Shown here: piece by piece, positions 21,901-30,815 of the stretch
Layout of the letters: every line of letters starts with the position of its first letter
Position numbering within the stretch: the stretch's first letter is position 1
Source of the DNA: a virus
Virus record (IMG/VR): IMGVR_UViG_3300031857_016953
Location: 1 to 45,943 of that record
DNA length: 45,943 nucleotides
Direction: 5' to 3' (one strand)
Program-made: the position numbers and the translations under genes
Notes under the pieces: generated by a model
What the model was told of the DNA's origin: nothing
Database searches by the model: none
The model's input: only the letters and a program-made list of their open reading frames with translations

Positions 21901-24269
21901 TTTATGAGCAAGAATATATCTATCAAGGAACAACGCTCCAAAACTCAACATTCCGAGCGAATGTTAAATCTTACAACAGAACAACGAATGTTCTTCGACT
22001 ATACAATTACTCAGGCACAATTAATGTCGAGCAGTCACTAGTTACTGCAAATAATCTTTACATCGATGTTGATGTCAGCGAGAGAGTTCCAGTTCCTGTT
22101 CGTGGTGTTCTTGTTGGAACTGGTCCATCAACATTCTATCCAGAATCTGTTGCTGATCTACCAAATCCAATGTACTATGGAAATGGTCGCGCTCGCGCTA
22201 ATGCACAATTCGCAAACGGTCTTATCGAGTTTAATGGATTCTTCTTAAACACTGATGGCTTCCCAAGTGCTGATAAAGTTCTTCAAGATAATACAATCTA
22301 TCACAACTTCTCATATGTTATTCAAGCAGAAAAAGATTTAATCGAATATGAGAATACAATAAAGAATATCTCGCACCCAGCTGGAATGTCGCTAACTGCA
22401 AAAAGAATTGCGCAAAGCGAGGATAACGCTGCAATTGTTCTATCATCAAATGCCGATGTGTTCTTACCAAAATATGATTCTTCTCGCGTAAGTGTGTTGA
22501 ATTCTAGATCAAACACAATTACTGGATATGGAACAGACTTCACAAGCAGCATTGGTGGTGGTGCTGCAAATACAAAGGTTAATGTTGGTGATTTGTTTAT
22601 CTTGAATTATAGTGGTGCATTTACCTCAAATTCTATTGGAAATGATCCTTCTCTCAGAACACAAACAAAGGTTGTTACTGAAGTTCTCTCAAACACATCT
22701 TTAAATGTTGAAGGTGACTTTATAATCACTGGTCAGGGTAAAGCCAATAGCAATACAGTTTATAATGCATTAACTGGTACAGTGACAATTAATCCTGCTG
22801 TGACAGGAACAGCTGTTCTAAATCCAGCAATTACTGGTACTGTAAATGTTAATGAGAAAATTACAGGAACAGTTAATGTCTACACAACTAATGTTGTTGT
22901 CGGTAATGCTACATCGTTCACAACACAAGTTCTTGTAAATGACATTCTAACAATCAATAATCAAGTAAGAAGAATTACTTCGATCACAAATAATCAACAT
23001 TTGCTTGTAAATGCTGTGTTCAATTATGCAGGAACTGATAATGTTGCATATCTCTCAAATGTAGTTGTTTTGGGTATCGGAACCTCATTTGTAGGAAATG
23101 TCTTTATCGGTGATATTTTTACAGTTAATAACGAAATCCGCGAAGTGACCTTTGTCAATGCAGCGGATCGACTTGAGGTAAATGCTGCATTTACATATCC
23201 AGCAAATACTCAATTACTATATCTTCGCTCAAATGTTGTGACAGGATCTGGAACAAACTTTGATCCGCAAATTAATGTTGGCGACATAATTACTATTAAT
23301 AGTGAGCCTCGGACAGTCACCGTAGTCGTAAATGATACAACGCTAAAGGTAAATAGCAATTATGCATACCATGCAACTGGAGCATCGATCTATAAACAAA
23401 ATAATATTATTCTTGGTTCTGGTACAAACTTCACAGGACAACTCGCTGCAAATGATATTATTAAAGTAAACAATCAAATTCGCGAAGTCATAACTGTCAC
23501 TGATGGAACTCATATAACAGTTAATGCGCCATTTATCTATTTTGGCACAGGAAATGGCATACAGAAACTACAAAATACCATTGTTCAAATCTCTGGTAAT
23601 GTGAACGCCATTTCTGATATGATTGTTGCAGGTGATAATCTATCGTTTAATATTGCAGTTGCAAATGTTTATAAGGCTCAAACAGGAACTGTTCAAGTAC
23701 ACACACAAAATGGTAAGGTTGTAGGAACTGCAACTGCCTTTAGCACAGACTTGGTTGTTGGCGATCTCGTTGCTGTAAATAACGAGATTCGACAAGTTGT
23801 GAATATTGCGAGCGGAACAGTTATGAATGTTAACTCCGCATTCGAAGATGCTGCAACTGGAGCAACCTTATACAGAAGAGCCACAGTACAAAACGCAAAT
23901 GTTGTTTCGATATCTTCTAATAACATTACATTAAATATCGCCGTTCCAGCGAATGTTTCTGGATTAGTTTATCATGTGATTCCAAATTACTCTCTTGGTA
24001 CAACCTTATCTGGAACTGTGAATGTCCTATCAAGTAGTGTTGTCGTTACGGGTAATACGACATCGCCAAATGTAACTTACTTTGTTGGTAATGTTGCAGT
24101 CGGAATGAGTATCACTGTAAATAATGAGACTCGAGTTATTGCATCAATTACTAATAACGATACTCTAACCGTTACATCTGCATTCACGAATGCGGCGCAA
24201 GATAAATATTTGACCACGAATCAATCATATGACTATAGGGTCGTAACTCTAACTAAAGATCTTGGATAA
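18972..24269 (+). CDS. 7: Giant baseplate wedge protein, gp7-like, with internal repeats
   Basis: 1765 residues, against 1032 in T4 gp7. The N-terminus (TVSALVQTQLPDFINGNHPQ, FKRFIELYYSWLEQNAP) is the pattern I associate with the large wedge protein after gp6 in T4-like phages. IKKILKSAREYYNKKGSEES and LKWLFKALYDTDLEVNYPKE follow. Much of the excess length is about ten copies of a roughly 55-residue module: three near 20330-20890, one near 21500, a divergent one near 22480, and a dense array at 22850-24225. A glycine-rich module lies near 21300-21490. A TTG at 18960 is in frame, but ATG 18972, just after the gp6 stop, is preferred. gp7 identity rests on N-terminus and position. Confidence 0.75.
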   Translation: MAAAEKTVSALVQTQLPDFINGNHPQFKRFIELYYSWLEQNAPAGMSNTAGNTIYHAMQIGDYRDIDETPDEFIRYFKDELLPHFPENPSLDIKKILKSAREYYNKKGSEESLKWLFKALYDTDLEVNYPKEQILIASDGKWKKPRAFRITVGESNKNVDVNLLEKKLVVGTISGATCIIESANRSIDETNGREVIEIYISNITKYFNNGEDIVVNYVDANGVDKVFRERIIGTLSNVRVDSNIRTDPTQRRRGLLYNVGDPVVITGGLGTSAEANDAAAIVGNVTRGSIEAVTPTFLGYGYREYYNTQVVVLRTIGVDDDEANSSTDLRVIALNTSACTSNSQKNYLESITYDKTSIEFLGDTLISAANFAPMTPNNINIILNATEEDYTDYFENFEKVWANGNNQFDALFVGYVGTPNGNTAISGTVSIYGDTSLTGTVEVYGNTAISGAVSVDTSLGTKTVTGTGTTFTADFSAGQFIRIKLPSNILSTHEIASVVSDTQLTLTTDFPFTVASQPAYKANLTVKGSGTSFSTELTVGDMISVNGTVKQVATIASDTLLTVDSLFPFSSSGNTIYDSVESTSTAVIGSNTKFSYELKAGQTLRVDGEDQTISAITNNEHLTVTSAYSTTVTNENAYRIGVFADYIGPDATDSLLIYDAQYSGSLAQILAGPGATLAAVNSGKTWTIAAVSPPYGVPIPANAESMIVQGLDFETVNTGGISAISVLEGGFGFRAEPSLQISSHYDTNWSEDYDYNNSLEQDTKIGLWQDFSDLGVLAHVYINSGGTEYTVGDGLIFVGRGYGANGYVQSVASNGAITSVVLDNRGEGYLERPEIIVNRSSVTYDTLSGTATVNNRSNLVTGSSTTFLSDFSNKSVIRINSEVRRVVAITNNTILLVNSAFTANATGQTIQRRDGDEASLTGYLFGDGFQETIDTSAIGRVQDIRLLYRGYDYVSTPTISLKVLDTVVDALDEADTVYEQEYIYQGTTLQNSTFRANVKSYNRTTNVLRLYNYSGTINVEQSLVTANNLYIDVDVSERVPVPVRGVLVGTGPSTFYPESVADLPNPMYYGNGRARANAQFANGLIEFNGFFLNTDGFPSADKVLQDNTIYHNFSYVIQAEKDLIEYENTIKNISHPAGMSLTAKRIAQSEDNAAIVLSSNADVFLPKYDSSRVSVLNSRSNTITGYGTDFTSSIGGGAANTKVNVGDLFILNYSGAFTSNSIGNDPSLRTQTKVVTEVLSNTSLNVEGDFIITGQGKANSNTVYNALTGTVTINPAVTGTAVLNPAITGTVNVNEKITGTVNVYTTNVVVGNATSFTTQVLVNDILTINNQVRRITSITNNQHLLVNAVFNYAGTDNVAYLSNVVVLGIGTSFVGNVFIGDIFTVNNEIREVTFVNAADRLEVNAAFTYPANTQLLYLRSNVVTGSGTNFDPQINVGDIITINSEPRTVTVVVNDTTLKVNSNYAYHATGASIYKQNNIILGSGTNFTGQLAANDIIKVNNQIREVITVTDGTHITVNAPFIYFGTGNGIQKLQNTIVQISGNVNAISDMIVAGDNLSFNIAVANVYKAQTGTVQVHTQNGKVVGTATAFSTDLVVGDLVAVNNEIRQVVNIASGTVMNVNSAFEDAATGATLYRRATVQNANVVSISSNNITLNIAVPANVSGLVYHVIPNYSLGTTLSGTVNVLSSSVVVTGNTTSPNVTYFVGNVAVGMSITVNNETRVIASITNNDTLTVTSAFTNAAQDKYLTTNQSYDYRVVTLTKDLG
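20330..20890 (+). repeat. Three copies of the ~55-residue tail module in the gp7-like gene
   Basis: Three consecutive protein-level repeats. Each reads roughly [GT-x-F], then [G-x-x-I-x-V], then [I-x-x-x-T-x-L-T-V]. Examples are VTGTGTTFTADFSAGQFIRI, VKGSGTSFSTELTVGDMISV and VIGSNTKFSYELKAGQTLRV. Nucleotide identity between copies is low, so they are old or fast-evolving duplications. Confidence 0.8.
22850..24225 (+). repeat. Dense array of the ~55-residue tail module in the gp7-like gene
   Basis: At least six copies occur in tandem. The core is VxGxGTxF, five to ten residues, GDIITINxxxR, then VTxVxxxTxLxVNxxF and a short TG/Y-containing linker. Examples are VVTGSGTNFDPQINVGDIIT, IILGSGTNFTGQLAANDIIK and VVGTATAFSTDLVVGDLVAV. 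One partial, degenerate copy lies near 23575-23680. The periodicity of alternating hydrophobics suggests small beta domains strung in a row. Confidence 0.85.
24201..24208 (+). promoter_or_regulatory. Candidate late promoter box upstream of gp8-like gene
   Basis: GATAAATA, one base off the T4 late consensus, 64 bases before the gp8-like start and near the end of the preceding gene. Position is good for a late promoter; sequence support is modest. Confidence 0.3.
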
Positions 24270-24272
24270 ACA

Positions 24273-26279
24273 ATGAAAGCATTAATCTCGCCATTTTTCG
24301 GTAAGTTCCTTGCAGAGGACATCAAAAGTCAGTTCTCGAATGATGCCAATGTTTATATTGGTATTGGTAGATCGGTAGACTTTGGTTCCTCTGTAACAGA
24401 TGTTGATCCTGTGCTTTATTCTACAATTGATATTAATTCAATCTATAGAAACCTTATCGGATTAAAGAAAATTCAATCTAACGATATGCAGTTAGTTGTT
24501 GCTCGCCGCGATTGGGTTTCTGGGATAGCCTATGATCAATATGAAGATCATGTGAATATTTTTAACTATGTTGATATTAATAATATCGGCACTGCGAATG
24601 CAAATGCAAATACTACTCTAACAGGAACAGTAAGTATTGCTGCTTCTAATGTTGTGGTTGGTACTGGAACTTCTTTCTCAAATTACATTTTCCCTGGAGA
24701 TCAAATTGCAGTTAATCTTGCTGTAAAGACGGTTGTTTCCGTTACAAATGGTGATCATTTAATTGTAAGCAGTAATTTTGCAAATACGAATACTGGTGGT
24801 TCAATTGTTCTCGTAAAAAATAGTACAACGGTTGTTGCAAACTCAGCAGACTTCAGTTCTCGTGTAGCAGGAGATATTGTAAGAATTAATACGGACGATA
24901 GACAAATTGTTGCTGTTCGAAGCAGTAAAGTTATTGCTTTAAATACTGCACTCACTTATTCAAATTCTAATATTACAGTGTCTACAATTGCTAATACTTA
25001 TCCGCTAACTGCAAATAATTTTTATGTTCGTAACAGTCGTGATCAAGTCTTTAAGTGCCTCTTTGATAATAATAATGCAGTTTCAACAGTAGAGCCAACC
25101 ATCGATATCGATGGACAATTACCAGAAAGTCCATTCATTCAAACAGGTGATGGATATAAATGGAAGTATTTGTATACCATTCCAGCTGGTTTAAAACAGA
25201 AATTCTTTAACTCAAAATGGATGCCAGTTCTAACAGACCAAGCAGTTGTTGCTGGATCTGTTGATGGTGCTATCGATGTTATTGAAGTTTTGTGGGGTGG
25301 TTCTGGTCATGTTGCAGGAGGAAACTCCAACACCGCTCGTATCATATCCGTTACGGGAACTGACGGAGCAAATGCTAATCTAATGGCAAGAGTTGAGAGT
25401 GGTGTAATCACTGGTGTGACGATCTTGGCTGGTGGTAATAATTATACTCTTGGTACTGTGGAAGTTGATGACAATGATAAACTTGGTACTGTTACATTAC
25501 CAGGAACAGTTAATGTTTCTGGCTCAATCGTCACAGCCAATCTCTCGAACAATCCATACTTCCTCGCCAATGTGTTTCCAAACGACATTGTCACAGTTAA
25601 TACAGAATCTCGAAATGTTGTTACTGTTTCTGCAACACAGCTCTCATTGAATGCAGCTGTAAATAATTCGGCTTGCACTCAAACTGCAGTTATTACTCGT
25701 TCAGATGCTGAGTTTAACATTCAATTCTCTCCAGGTGGAGGTCATGGATCAAACCCATTCGAAGAGTTAGGATGCCATACTCTAATGATTTCTACAGAAT
25801 TAGTTGGAACAGAAAACGATACCATCCCAGTAAGTCAGGTTGCTCAGCTCTTCGACTTTAATCAAGTTTCGATTATCCAGGATCCGATATATCGATTTGC
25901 AAACAACACAACTCGATATGCAAATTCGAATAGTTTGAGAGCAACGACTCGTCTATTTGTTGCGGATCCAGGTGTATCGAACTTTGTTCAAGATGAAACT
26001 GTTTATGTGGGTTCTACTGTTAGCAATGCTTCTGGCGTCGCTAATGTTGCTCACTGGGATCCAGGCGATAATTATTTGTATATAAATAATATAACTGGTA
26101 CTTTTGCTGTCCAGGACGCGATAAAAGGCGAGTCTTCAGGAATCTCTATTCCAATTATAGAAATTGCGAATTCTGAGATTAAAGCATTTAGTGGAACTTT
26201 ATTGTATACCGAAAATCGCAAAAATGTTGTTCGACTAGACAATCAGATCGACCAAATTAAAATTATCCTATCATTCTAG
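24273..26279 (+). CDS. 8: Baseplate wedge subunit, gp8-like, enlarged by repeats
   Basis: 668 residues, twice the 334 of T4 gp8. gp8-type features are the N-terminal YIGIGRSVDFGSSVTDVDPV and NSIYRNLIGLKKIQSND. FYVRNSRDQVFKCLFDNNNA, PFIQTGDGYKWKYLYTIPAG and the C-terminal ENRKNVVRLDNQIDQIKIIL follow. Insertions of the same module as in the gp7-like gene lie near 24610-24825, 24825-24985 and 25480-25710, plus a glycine-rich module near 25290-25480. gp8 forms the outer wedge with gp7 and gp10. The shared insertions suggest exchange between neighbouring genes or common selection. Confidence 0.8.
   Translation: MKALISPFFGKFLAEDIKSQFSNDANVYIGIGRSVDFGSSVTDVDPVLYSTIDINSIYRNLIGLKKIQSNDMQLVVARRDWVSGIAYDQYEDHVNIFNYVDINNIGTANANANTTLTGTVSIAASNVVVGTGTSFSNYIFPGDQIAVNLAVKTVVSVTNGDHLIVSSNFANTNTGGSIVLVKNSTTVVANSADFSSRVAGDIVRINTDDRQIVAVRSSKVIALNTALTYSNSNITVSTIANTYPLTANNFYVRNSRDQVFKCLFDNNNAVSTVEPTIDIDGQLPESPFIQTGDGYKWKYLYTIPAGLKQKFFNSKWMPVLTDQAVVAGSVDGAIDVIEVLWGGSGHVAGGNSNTARIISVTGTDGANANLMARVESGVITGVTILAGGNNYTLGTVEVDDNDKLGTVTLPGTVNVSGSIVTANLSNNPYFLANVFPNDIVTVNTESRNVVTVSATQLSLNAAVNNSACTQTAVITRSDAEFNIQFSPGGGHGSNPFEELGCHTLMISTELVGTENDTIPVSQVAQLFDFNQVSIIQDPIYRFANNTTRYANSNSLRATTRLFVADPGVSNFVQDETVYVGSTVSNASGVANVAHWDPGDNYLYINNITGTFAVQDAIKGESSGISIPIIEIANSEIKAFSGTLLYTENRKNVVRLDNQIDQIKIILSF
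26081..26088 (+). promoter_or_regulatory. T4-type late promoter box upstream of DUF4815 gene
   Basis: Exact TATAAATA about 200 bases before the next start, inside the gp8-like coding region. It matches the T4 late consensus, but a chance match in AT-rich coding DNA cannot be excluded. Confidence 0.33.
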
Positions 26280-26289
26280 GTAAAAAGAC

Positions 26290-29200
26290 ATGGAATTTAA
26301 CATTGAACCGTATTATGATGATTTTGAGGATAATGCGCGCGATAACAACTATATGCGCATTCTCTTCAAGCCAGGAAAAGCAGTCCAGGCTCGTGAACTC
26401 ACACAGATGCAGTCTATTCTGCAGAATCAGATTAAGCAGTTCGGCGACCATGTTTTCCAAGACGGTTCCCCTGTTATTGGTGGTAATTTAACTCTCGATA
26501 ATAAAGTCCGTCACATCAAGCTCCTAGAAACATTTAATAATGTCGATATTGAGATCGAAGATTTCGATCGTAAGGTTATTCGCAATACTTCTGGATCAGT
26601 ACAAGCAAAGGTTCTTGCAACCTATTTCCCAACAGATGGTACACCTACTCTTATCGTAAAATATCTCACAGGTCTTGAGTTTCAAGACGGTGATATTATT
26701 AAAATTGCGGGAACAAGCACACAAGCGCAGTTAATCGCTTCTAATGCGAGTGGTCAAGCCACAGTCGTTTCTATTAATGAAGGTGTGTTTTATGTTGATG
26801 GATTCTTCGTGCAAGTTTCCGATCAAACAGTTGTTGCTGCCGCTTATGATGTAACTGCAAATGTTAAGGTTGGTCTTGAGATTAATGACACGATTGTTGA
26901 CAGCGAAATCGATACAACCCTATTAGATCCAGCTCAAGGCTCATTTAACTATCAGGCTCCAGGTGGCGACCGATATCAGTTCAATCTAACACTCTCAACT
27001 CGCCCACTTGATTCTATTATCGACGAAGCGCAATTCTTCGAATTGATGCGCCTCGAAAATGGTATTATCACAAAGCAAGTTAAGTACCCAATCTATGCTG
27101 AGTTAGAAAAAACTCTTGCTCGCCGCACCTTTGACGAATCTGGCGACTATACTGTTCGCCCATTCCGCGCATCCGTAATGGATGGCACTGATGCAAATAA
27201 CTATACAATTATCATTGAGCCAGGAAAAGCATATGTTAAGGGTTTTGAATTCGAAACCCTCGGACAAGTTAAGATTGATGTTGAGAAGCCAAGAAGCGCA
27301 GCTGATGTGAAATCAATTGTTGATGTTGATGTTGATACCTCTTCTGGAAATTATCTCTATGTAACATCTATCGTCTCTCCAGGACAAGGCAATGCATTTA
27401 TTAACATTGCTGCCATGGAAAAGGTTGATATTCACTGCGGTACTGCAACACAAATCAATGTCGGTCTCGGCAGTTCTGCTGCAAACGGAATTATCTATCA
27501 GAATACAAAGATCGGTACAGCAAGAGTTCGCGACTTTGTTCGCGATGATAATAGCACAGAGTCGATTGTAGACAGTAATGGTGTCTATAGAGTTTATTTG
27601 ACTGATGTTAACATTGTTCCAAAGGTTCTCCGCGCTGCTGGTTCTCATACATCAGATACAATCAATGTTGCTTTTGGTCAATTTATGCCAAGAAGCAACG
27701 GATTGTACAGCAATGTATCGCTAACGATTCTACCAATTAAATTAGATCCAGTCGCTGATGTGACTGTTGCATATGCAAACTCTTTCAATGTAAACGCAAA
27801 TGCGAGTGGAACATTCACAAGTAAGATTGCAGTCGGTGATATTATTCGCGTTGGCGAATTCGCAAAAGAAGTTCTTCGAGTCGACTCTGGAAATCTAGTT
27901 GTCAATTCTATTTTCTCTTATGCTATGGCATGTACAGCATCAAATCCATTAGTTGTGTATAAACAATCTACACACACTCAAAATGTCACAGGTCAAACAA
28001 GAACCGTGTCTAACTCATGGTGGCAATTAGATTATGCCACACTAAAACTAGACCGCCCATTTGATAATCTAGGTGTGCCAGACTCAAACACAGTATTCCA
28101 ATTAAACTTTGGTATTGATGACGCTGAGTGTATAGTTTCTGGTGTTGCGGTTGCAAACTCATTGCTTGCAAATGTTAATACGGCAATGAATGTTGCGATC
28201 GATTCTAAACTTATTAATGGTGATGTGGTGCTATCTGAGTCTCAGGACAAGGTATTCATCTATCAACTTCCTGGAACATTCGTAGCAAGAACATCAATCA
28301 ATAATGTTGATTACGAACACGATAAGGCTATTTTAAATAAGGTAGTTTCTGCAACTCCTGGTGTCTTCATTATCGGTGCAGGTGATCTTTCAACAGCAAC
28401 AATTCCGTGGTCAGGAACAACTAGTTCTATTCGTCAAAATCTTGTGGTTGCAGTTCGTGATAATGGTGGCTCATCTACTCCGAATGGAGCAATATTAAAT
28501 CTCACATCAGCCAATGTTACAGTAACCTCTAGTCAAATTACTATCGACTCAGGTGACGCTTCACTACAATCAATTGACGCAATTGTTCGCGTTAAGGTTA
28601 ATGATGCTGAAGATCTGATTCGTACTAAAACATATTATGCAGATTCTTCGTTCAGTGCCGATCCGTTCACATATCCATCATCAAATTCTTCTCAAAATAC
28701 TGAGGTTTCAATAACAAATCTTGGGCATGTTGCTTCACTCAATCTAGCAAATGGTTTAATTTGGCTTTCAAATCCAACATATAATGCTGTTCGTCCAGGC
28801 GATTCAATTTCTTTATTCCTTCCAGATGTTGTGAAGGTGAATAAAGTATTGATGGGTAATACGACACATTATCCAGATGCAGATAATGTTGAAGATATTA
28901 CAGAAAGATTTGTGTTCGATTACGGTCAGCGAGATGACAAATACGATCACGCAAAACTAATCTTAAAACAAGGCTATAGTTCACCTTCTGGTAAACTTCT
29001 TGTTCATGTGAACTTCTATCACCATATTTTCTCTTCTACAAATAAACTATCATTCTTTGGTCCATCTTCATATGGTGCAGATCAATATGATGATAACTTA
29101 ATTCCAATATACACTGATACAAATGGAAGAATTCTCTATTTACGAGATTGTTTAGACTTCCGCCCATCAAGACCAATTGGCGATACTGCGGACACATTCA

Positions 29201-30795
29201 ATGTTCCAGCATTCCCACAACCAGACTCAACAACTGAGTTGTCATTTAATTATTATCTACCTCGTATCGACAAACTTGTATTGTCAAAGGATAAAGAGTT
29301 CCGAGTAATTAAAGGTAAGTCTGCAGTCATTCCATCTATTCCAAAGGATGACGATGATGCAATGACATTGTATACATTGCGCTTGCCTCCATATGTGAAC
29401 GATGTTCAAGATATTCGTACAGAATATAATGAAAATCGTCGTTTTACGATGAAAGACATTTCAAGTATTGACAAGCGTGTGCAAAAACTTGAATTCTTTG
29501 TTTCTCTAAACAATGTTGAAAATCTAGCCATGTCTGATAAGACATTGTATGAAGACAATACAGAGAAAGAAAAGTATGGTATTGTTGGAGAAAACTTCCG
29601 TAACTTCTCAATCGCTGACTTCAAAGATCGCTCATTTAGTTGTGCACTTGATCAAGGTTTCTTGACTCCAAGAACAACCACAATACCGCTTGCATTTAAG
29701 AATAAGACACTAGCGGATATGAAGTTAAATAAGAAAACGATCTCATTGAACTTCACTGAAACACCAGCAATTTCTCAAAATCTTGTTTCAGATAAGGCAG
29801 TTTCTGTGCAGCCATTCTTGTTTGGTCAATTTAATGGCATTGTAGAAATGTCACCAGAAACTGATTTCTGGACTGATAATCAACTCAAGCCAGAGATTAT
29901 TACTGTACCAGAAAGAGTACGCATTGAACATACAACAGTAATTAAAGAAACTATCATTGAGAAGCAACCACAAATCACAATTGAACAAATTTTCCCAACA
30001 AGAAATGTTGAGACAATTATTATTCGTGAACCTGCGGTTCTTCCACCATCACCTCCACCAGAGGATGATATTGTTGTTAAGCATCCTGACCCACCAATTG
30101 TTGTTGAGCCAGAGAGACCAGTGGAGCCACCTCCACCGCCACCTCCACCAGAGCCACCACCACTACCGTGGGAGCCACCTCCACCTCCACCTCCACCACC
30201 AGAGATTATCGATGTTGGCACTCCACCAGAAGTACCAATTTGGATTCCTATTGAGCCACCGCCTCCAGAACCAGAACCAGTAGTTGTTGTGACGCAACCT
30301 ATTCGTACTGGCGGTGGTGGTGGATGTGTTGTCCTTGAAAGTTTTGTTCCACTCATTGAGAAAAAACTTCATAATGGTAATCCTGTCACACAAGCATATA
30401 TGCTCATGGATGGCATGGACATTCTTCTTGCAAATGCGCAATCTCTCGATACAACTCTCGGTAAGGTTGTGCATACAGCAATTGAATTGCAGCCATGCGT
30501 AAGAATTACAACTGAGTGTGGAACATCTCTCGTTTGCTCAACAACCGCTCCAATACCAACCTTAAATAGTGGTGTGATGAAAGCACCAAATTTGATTGGA
30601 CAAATGATCGGTGTAAATAAAAATAATGAGTCTGCTTGGAGAGAAGTTGTAAGTATTGAATATCTCGGCGAGAAATTTGTTCGTGTAATTGACACTGGAG
30701 ATAATTGTTTCTGGGCAGGTGAGACAGAAGCAGGTTATATTCTGCACCATAATGCACGATTTGAATATGACTCGCTCGAATTCCGCAAAGATTGA
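26290..30795 (+). CDS. DUF4815-type tail/baseplate structural protein with poly-proline tract and C-terminal Hint domain
   Basis: 1501 residues. The N-terminus (RILFKPGKAVQARELTQMQS, ILQNQIKQFGDHVFQDGS) is the DUF4815-type pattern of T4-like phage structural proteins. The main body runs to about 1230, with one copy of the gp7/gp8 module near nt 27770-27970. Residues about 1255-1335 are strongly proline-rich, with runs of seven or more Pro. After GGGGG, Cys1346 opens a Hint/intein-like domain: CVVLESFVPL (block A-like), VRITTECGTSLVCSTTAPIP (block B-like, with the usual His replaced by Ala), and FVRVIDTGDNCFW leading to ILHHN ending at Asn1488. Ala1489 and 12 more residues follow. A self-processing activity is possible but unproven. 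Confidence 0.8.
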   Translation: MEFNIEPYYDDFEDNARDNNYMRILFKPGKAVQARELTQMQSILQNQIKQFGDHVFQDGSPVIGGNLTLDNKVRHIKLLETFNNVDIEIEDFDRKVIRNTSGSVQAKVLATYFPTDGTPTLIVKYLTGLEFQDGDIIKIAGTSTQAQLIASNASGQATVVSINEGVFYVDGFFVQVSDQTVVAAAYDVTANVKVGLEINDTIVDSEIDTTLLDPAQGSFNYQAPGGDRYQFNLTLSTRPLDSIIDEAQFFELMRLENGIITKQVKYPIYAELEKTLARRTFDESGDYTVRPFRASVMDGTDANNYTIIIEPGKAYVKGFEFETLGQVKIDVEKPRSAADVKSIVDVDVDTSSGNYLYVTSIVSPGQGNAFINIAAMEKVDIHCGTATQINVGLGSSAANGIIYQNTKIGTARVRDFVRDDNSTESIVDSNGVYRVYLTDVNIVPKVLRAAGSHTSDTINVAFGQFMPRSNGLYSNVSLTILPIKLDPVADVTVAYANSFNVNANASGTFTSKIAVGDIIRVGEFAKEVLRVDSGNLVVNSIFSYAMACTASNPLVVYKQSTHTQNVTGQTRTVSNSWWQLDYATLKLDRPFDNLGVPDSNTVFQLNFGIDDAECIVSGVAVANSLLANVNTAMNVAIDSKLINGDVVLSESQDKVFIYQLPGTFVARTSINNVDYEHDKAILNKVVSATPGVFIIGAGDLSTATIPWSGTTSSIRQNLVVAVRDNGGSSTPNGAILNLTSANVTVTSSQITIDSGDASLQSIDAIVRVKVNDAEDLIRTKTYYADSSFSADPFTYPSSNSSQNTEVSITNLGHVASLNLANGLIWLSNPTYNAVRPGDSISLFLPDVVKVNKVLMGNTTHYPDADNVEDITERFVFDYGQRDDKYDHAKLILKQGYSSPSGKLLVHVNFYHHIFSSTNKLSFFGPSSYGADQYDDNLIPIYTDTNGRILYLRDCLDFRPSRPIGDTADTFNVPAFPQPDSTTELSFNYYLPRIDKLVLSKDKEFRVIKGKSAVIPSIPKDDDDAMTLYTLRLPPYVNDVQDIRTEYNENRRFTMKDISSIDKRVQKLEFFVSLNNVENLAMSDKTLYEDNTEKEKYGIVGENFRNFSIADFKDRSFSCALDQGFLTPRTTTIPLAFKNKTLADMKLNKKTISLNFTETPAISQNLVSDKAVSVQPFLFGQFNGIVEMSPETDFWTDNQLKPEIITVPERVRIEHTTVIKETIIEKQPQITIEQIFPTRNVETIIIREPAVLPPSPPPEDDIVVKHPDPPIVVEPERPVEPPPPPPPPEPPPLPWEPPPPPPPPPEIIDVGTPPEVPIWIPIEPPPPEPEPVVVVTQPIRTGGGGGCVVLESFVPLIEKKLHNGNPVTQAYMLMDGMDILLANAQSLDTTLGKVVHTAIELQPCVRITTECGTSLVCSTTAPIPTLNSGVMKAPNLIGQMIGVNKNNESAWREVVSIEYLGEKFVRVIDTGDNCFWAGETEAGYILHHNARFEYDSLEFRKD
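30325..30753 (+). other. Hint / intein-like domain (Cys1346 to Asn1488)
   Basis: About 143 codons within the DUF4815 gene. It begins with a Cys directly after a Gly5 stretch and ends with the His-Asn dipeptide characteristic of intein C-termini. The following residue is Ala, not Cys, Ser or Thr, so normal splicing is not expected. Bacterial intein-like (BIL) domains show such flanks and cleave rather than splice. The block B His is absent. The call is by eye and moderately confident. Confidence 0.6.
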
Positions 30796-30815
30796 TTTCT
30801 AGGAAAAATAAGAAC

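Noticed and set aside
29880-30356. Minus-strand open frame translating to long glycine runs
   Set aside because: It is the antisense of the poly-proline codons (CCA/CCT read as TGG/AGG/GGT); no start signal is present.
30325-30753. Active splicing intein
   Set aside because: The residue after His-Asn is Ala, the C-terminal flank is 13 residues, the block B His is missing and there is no homing endonuclease; a BIL-type Hint domain fits better.
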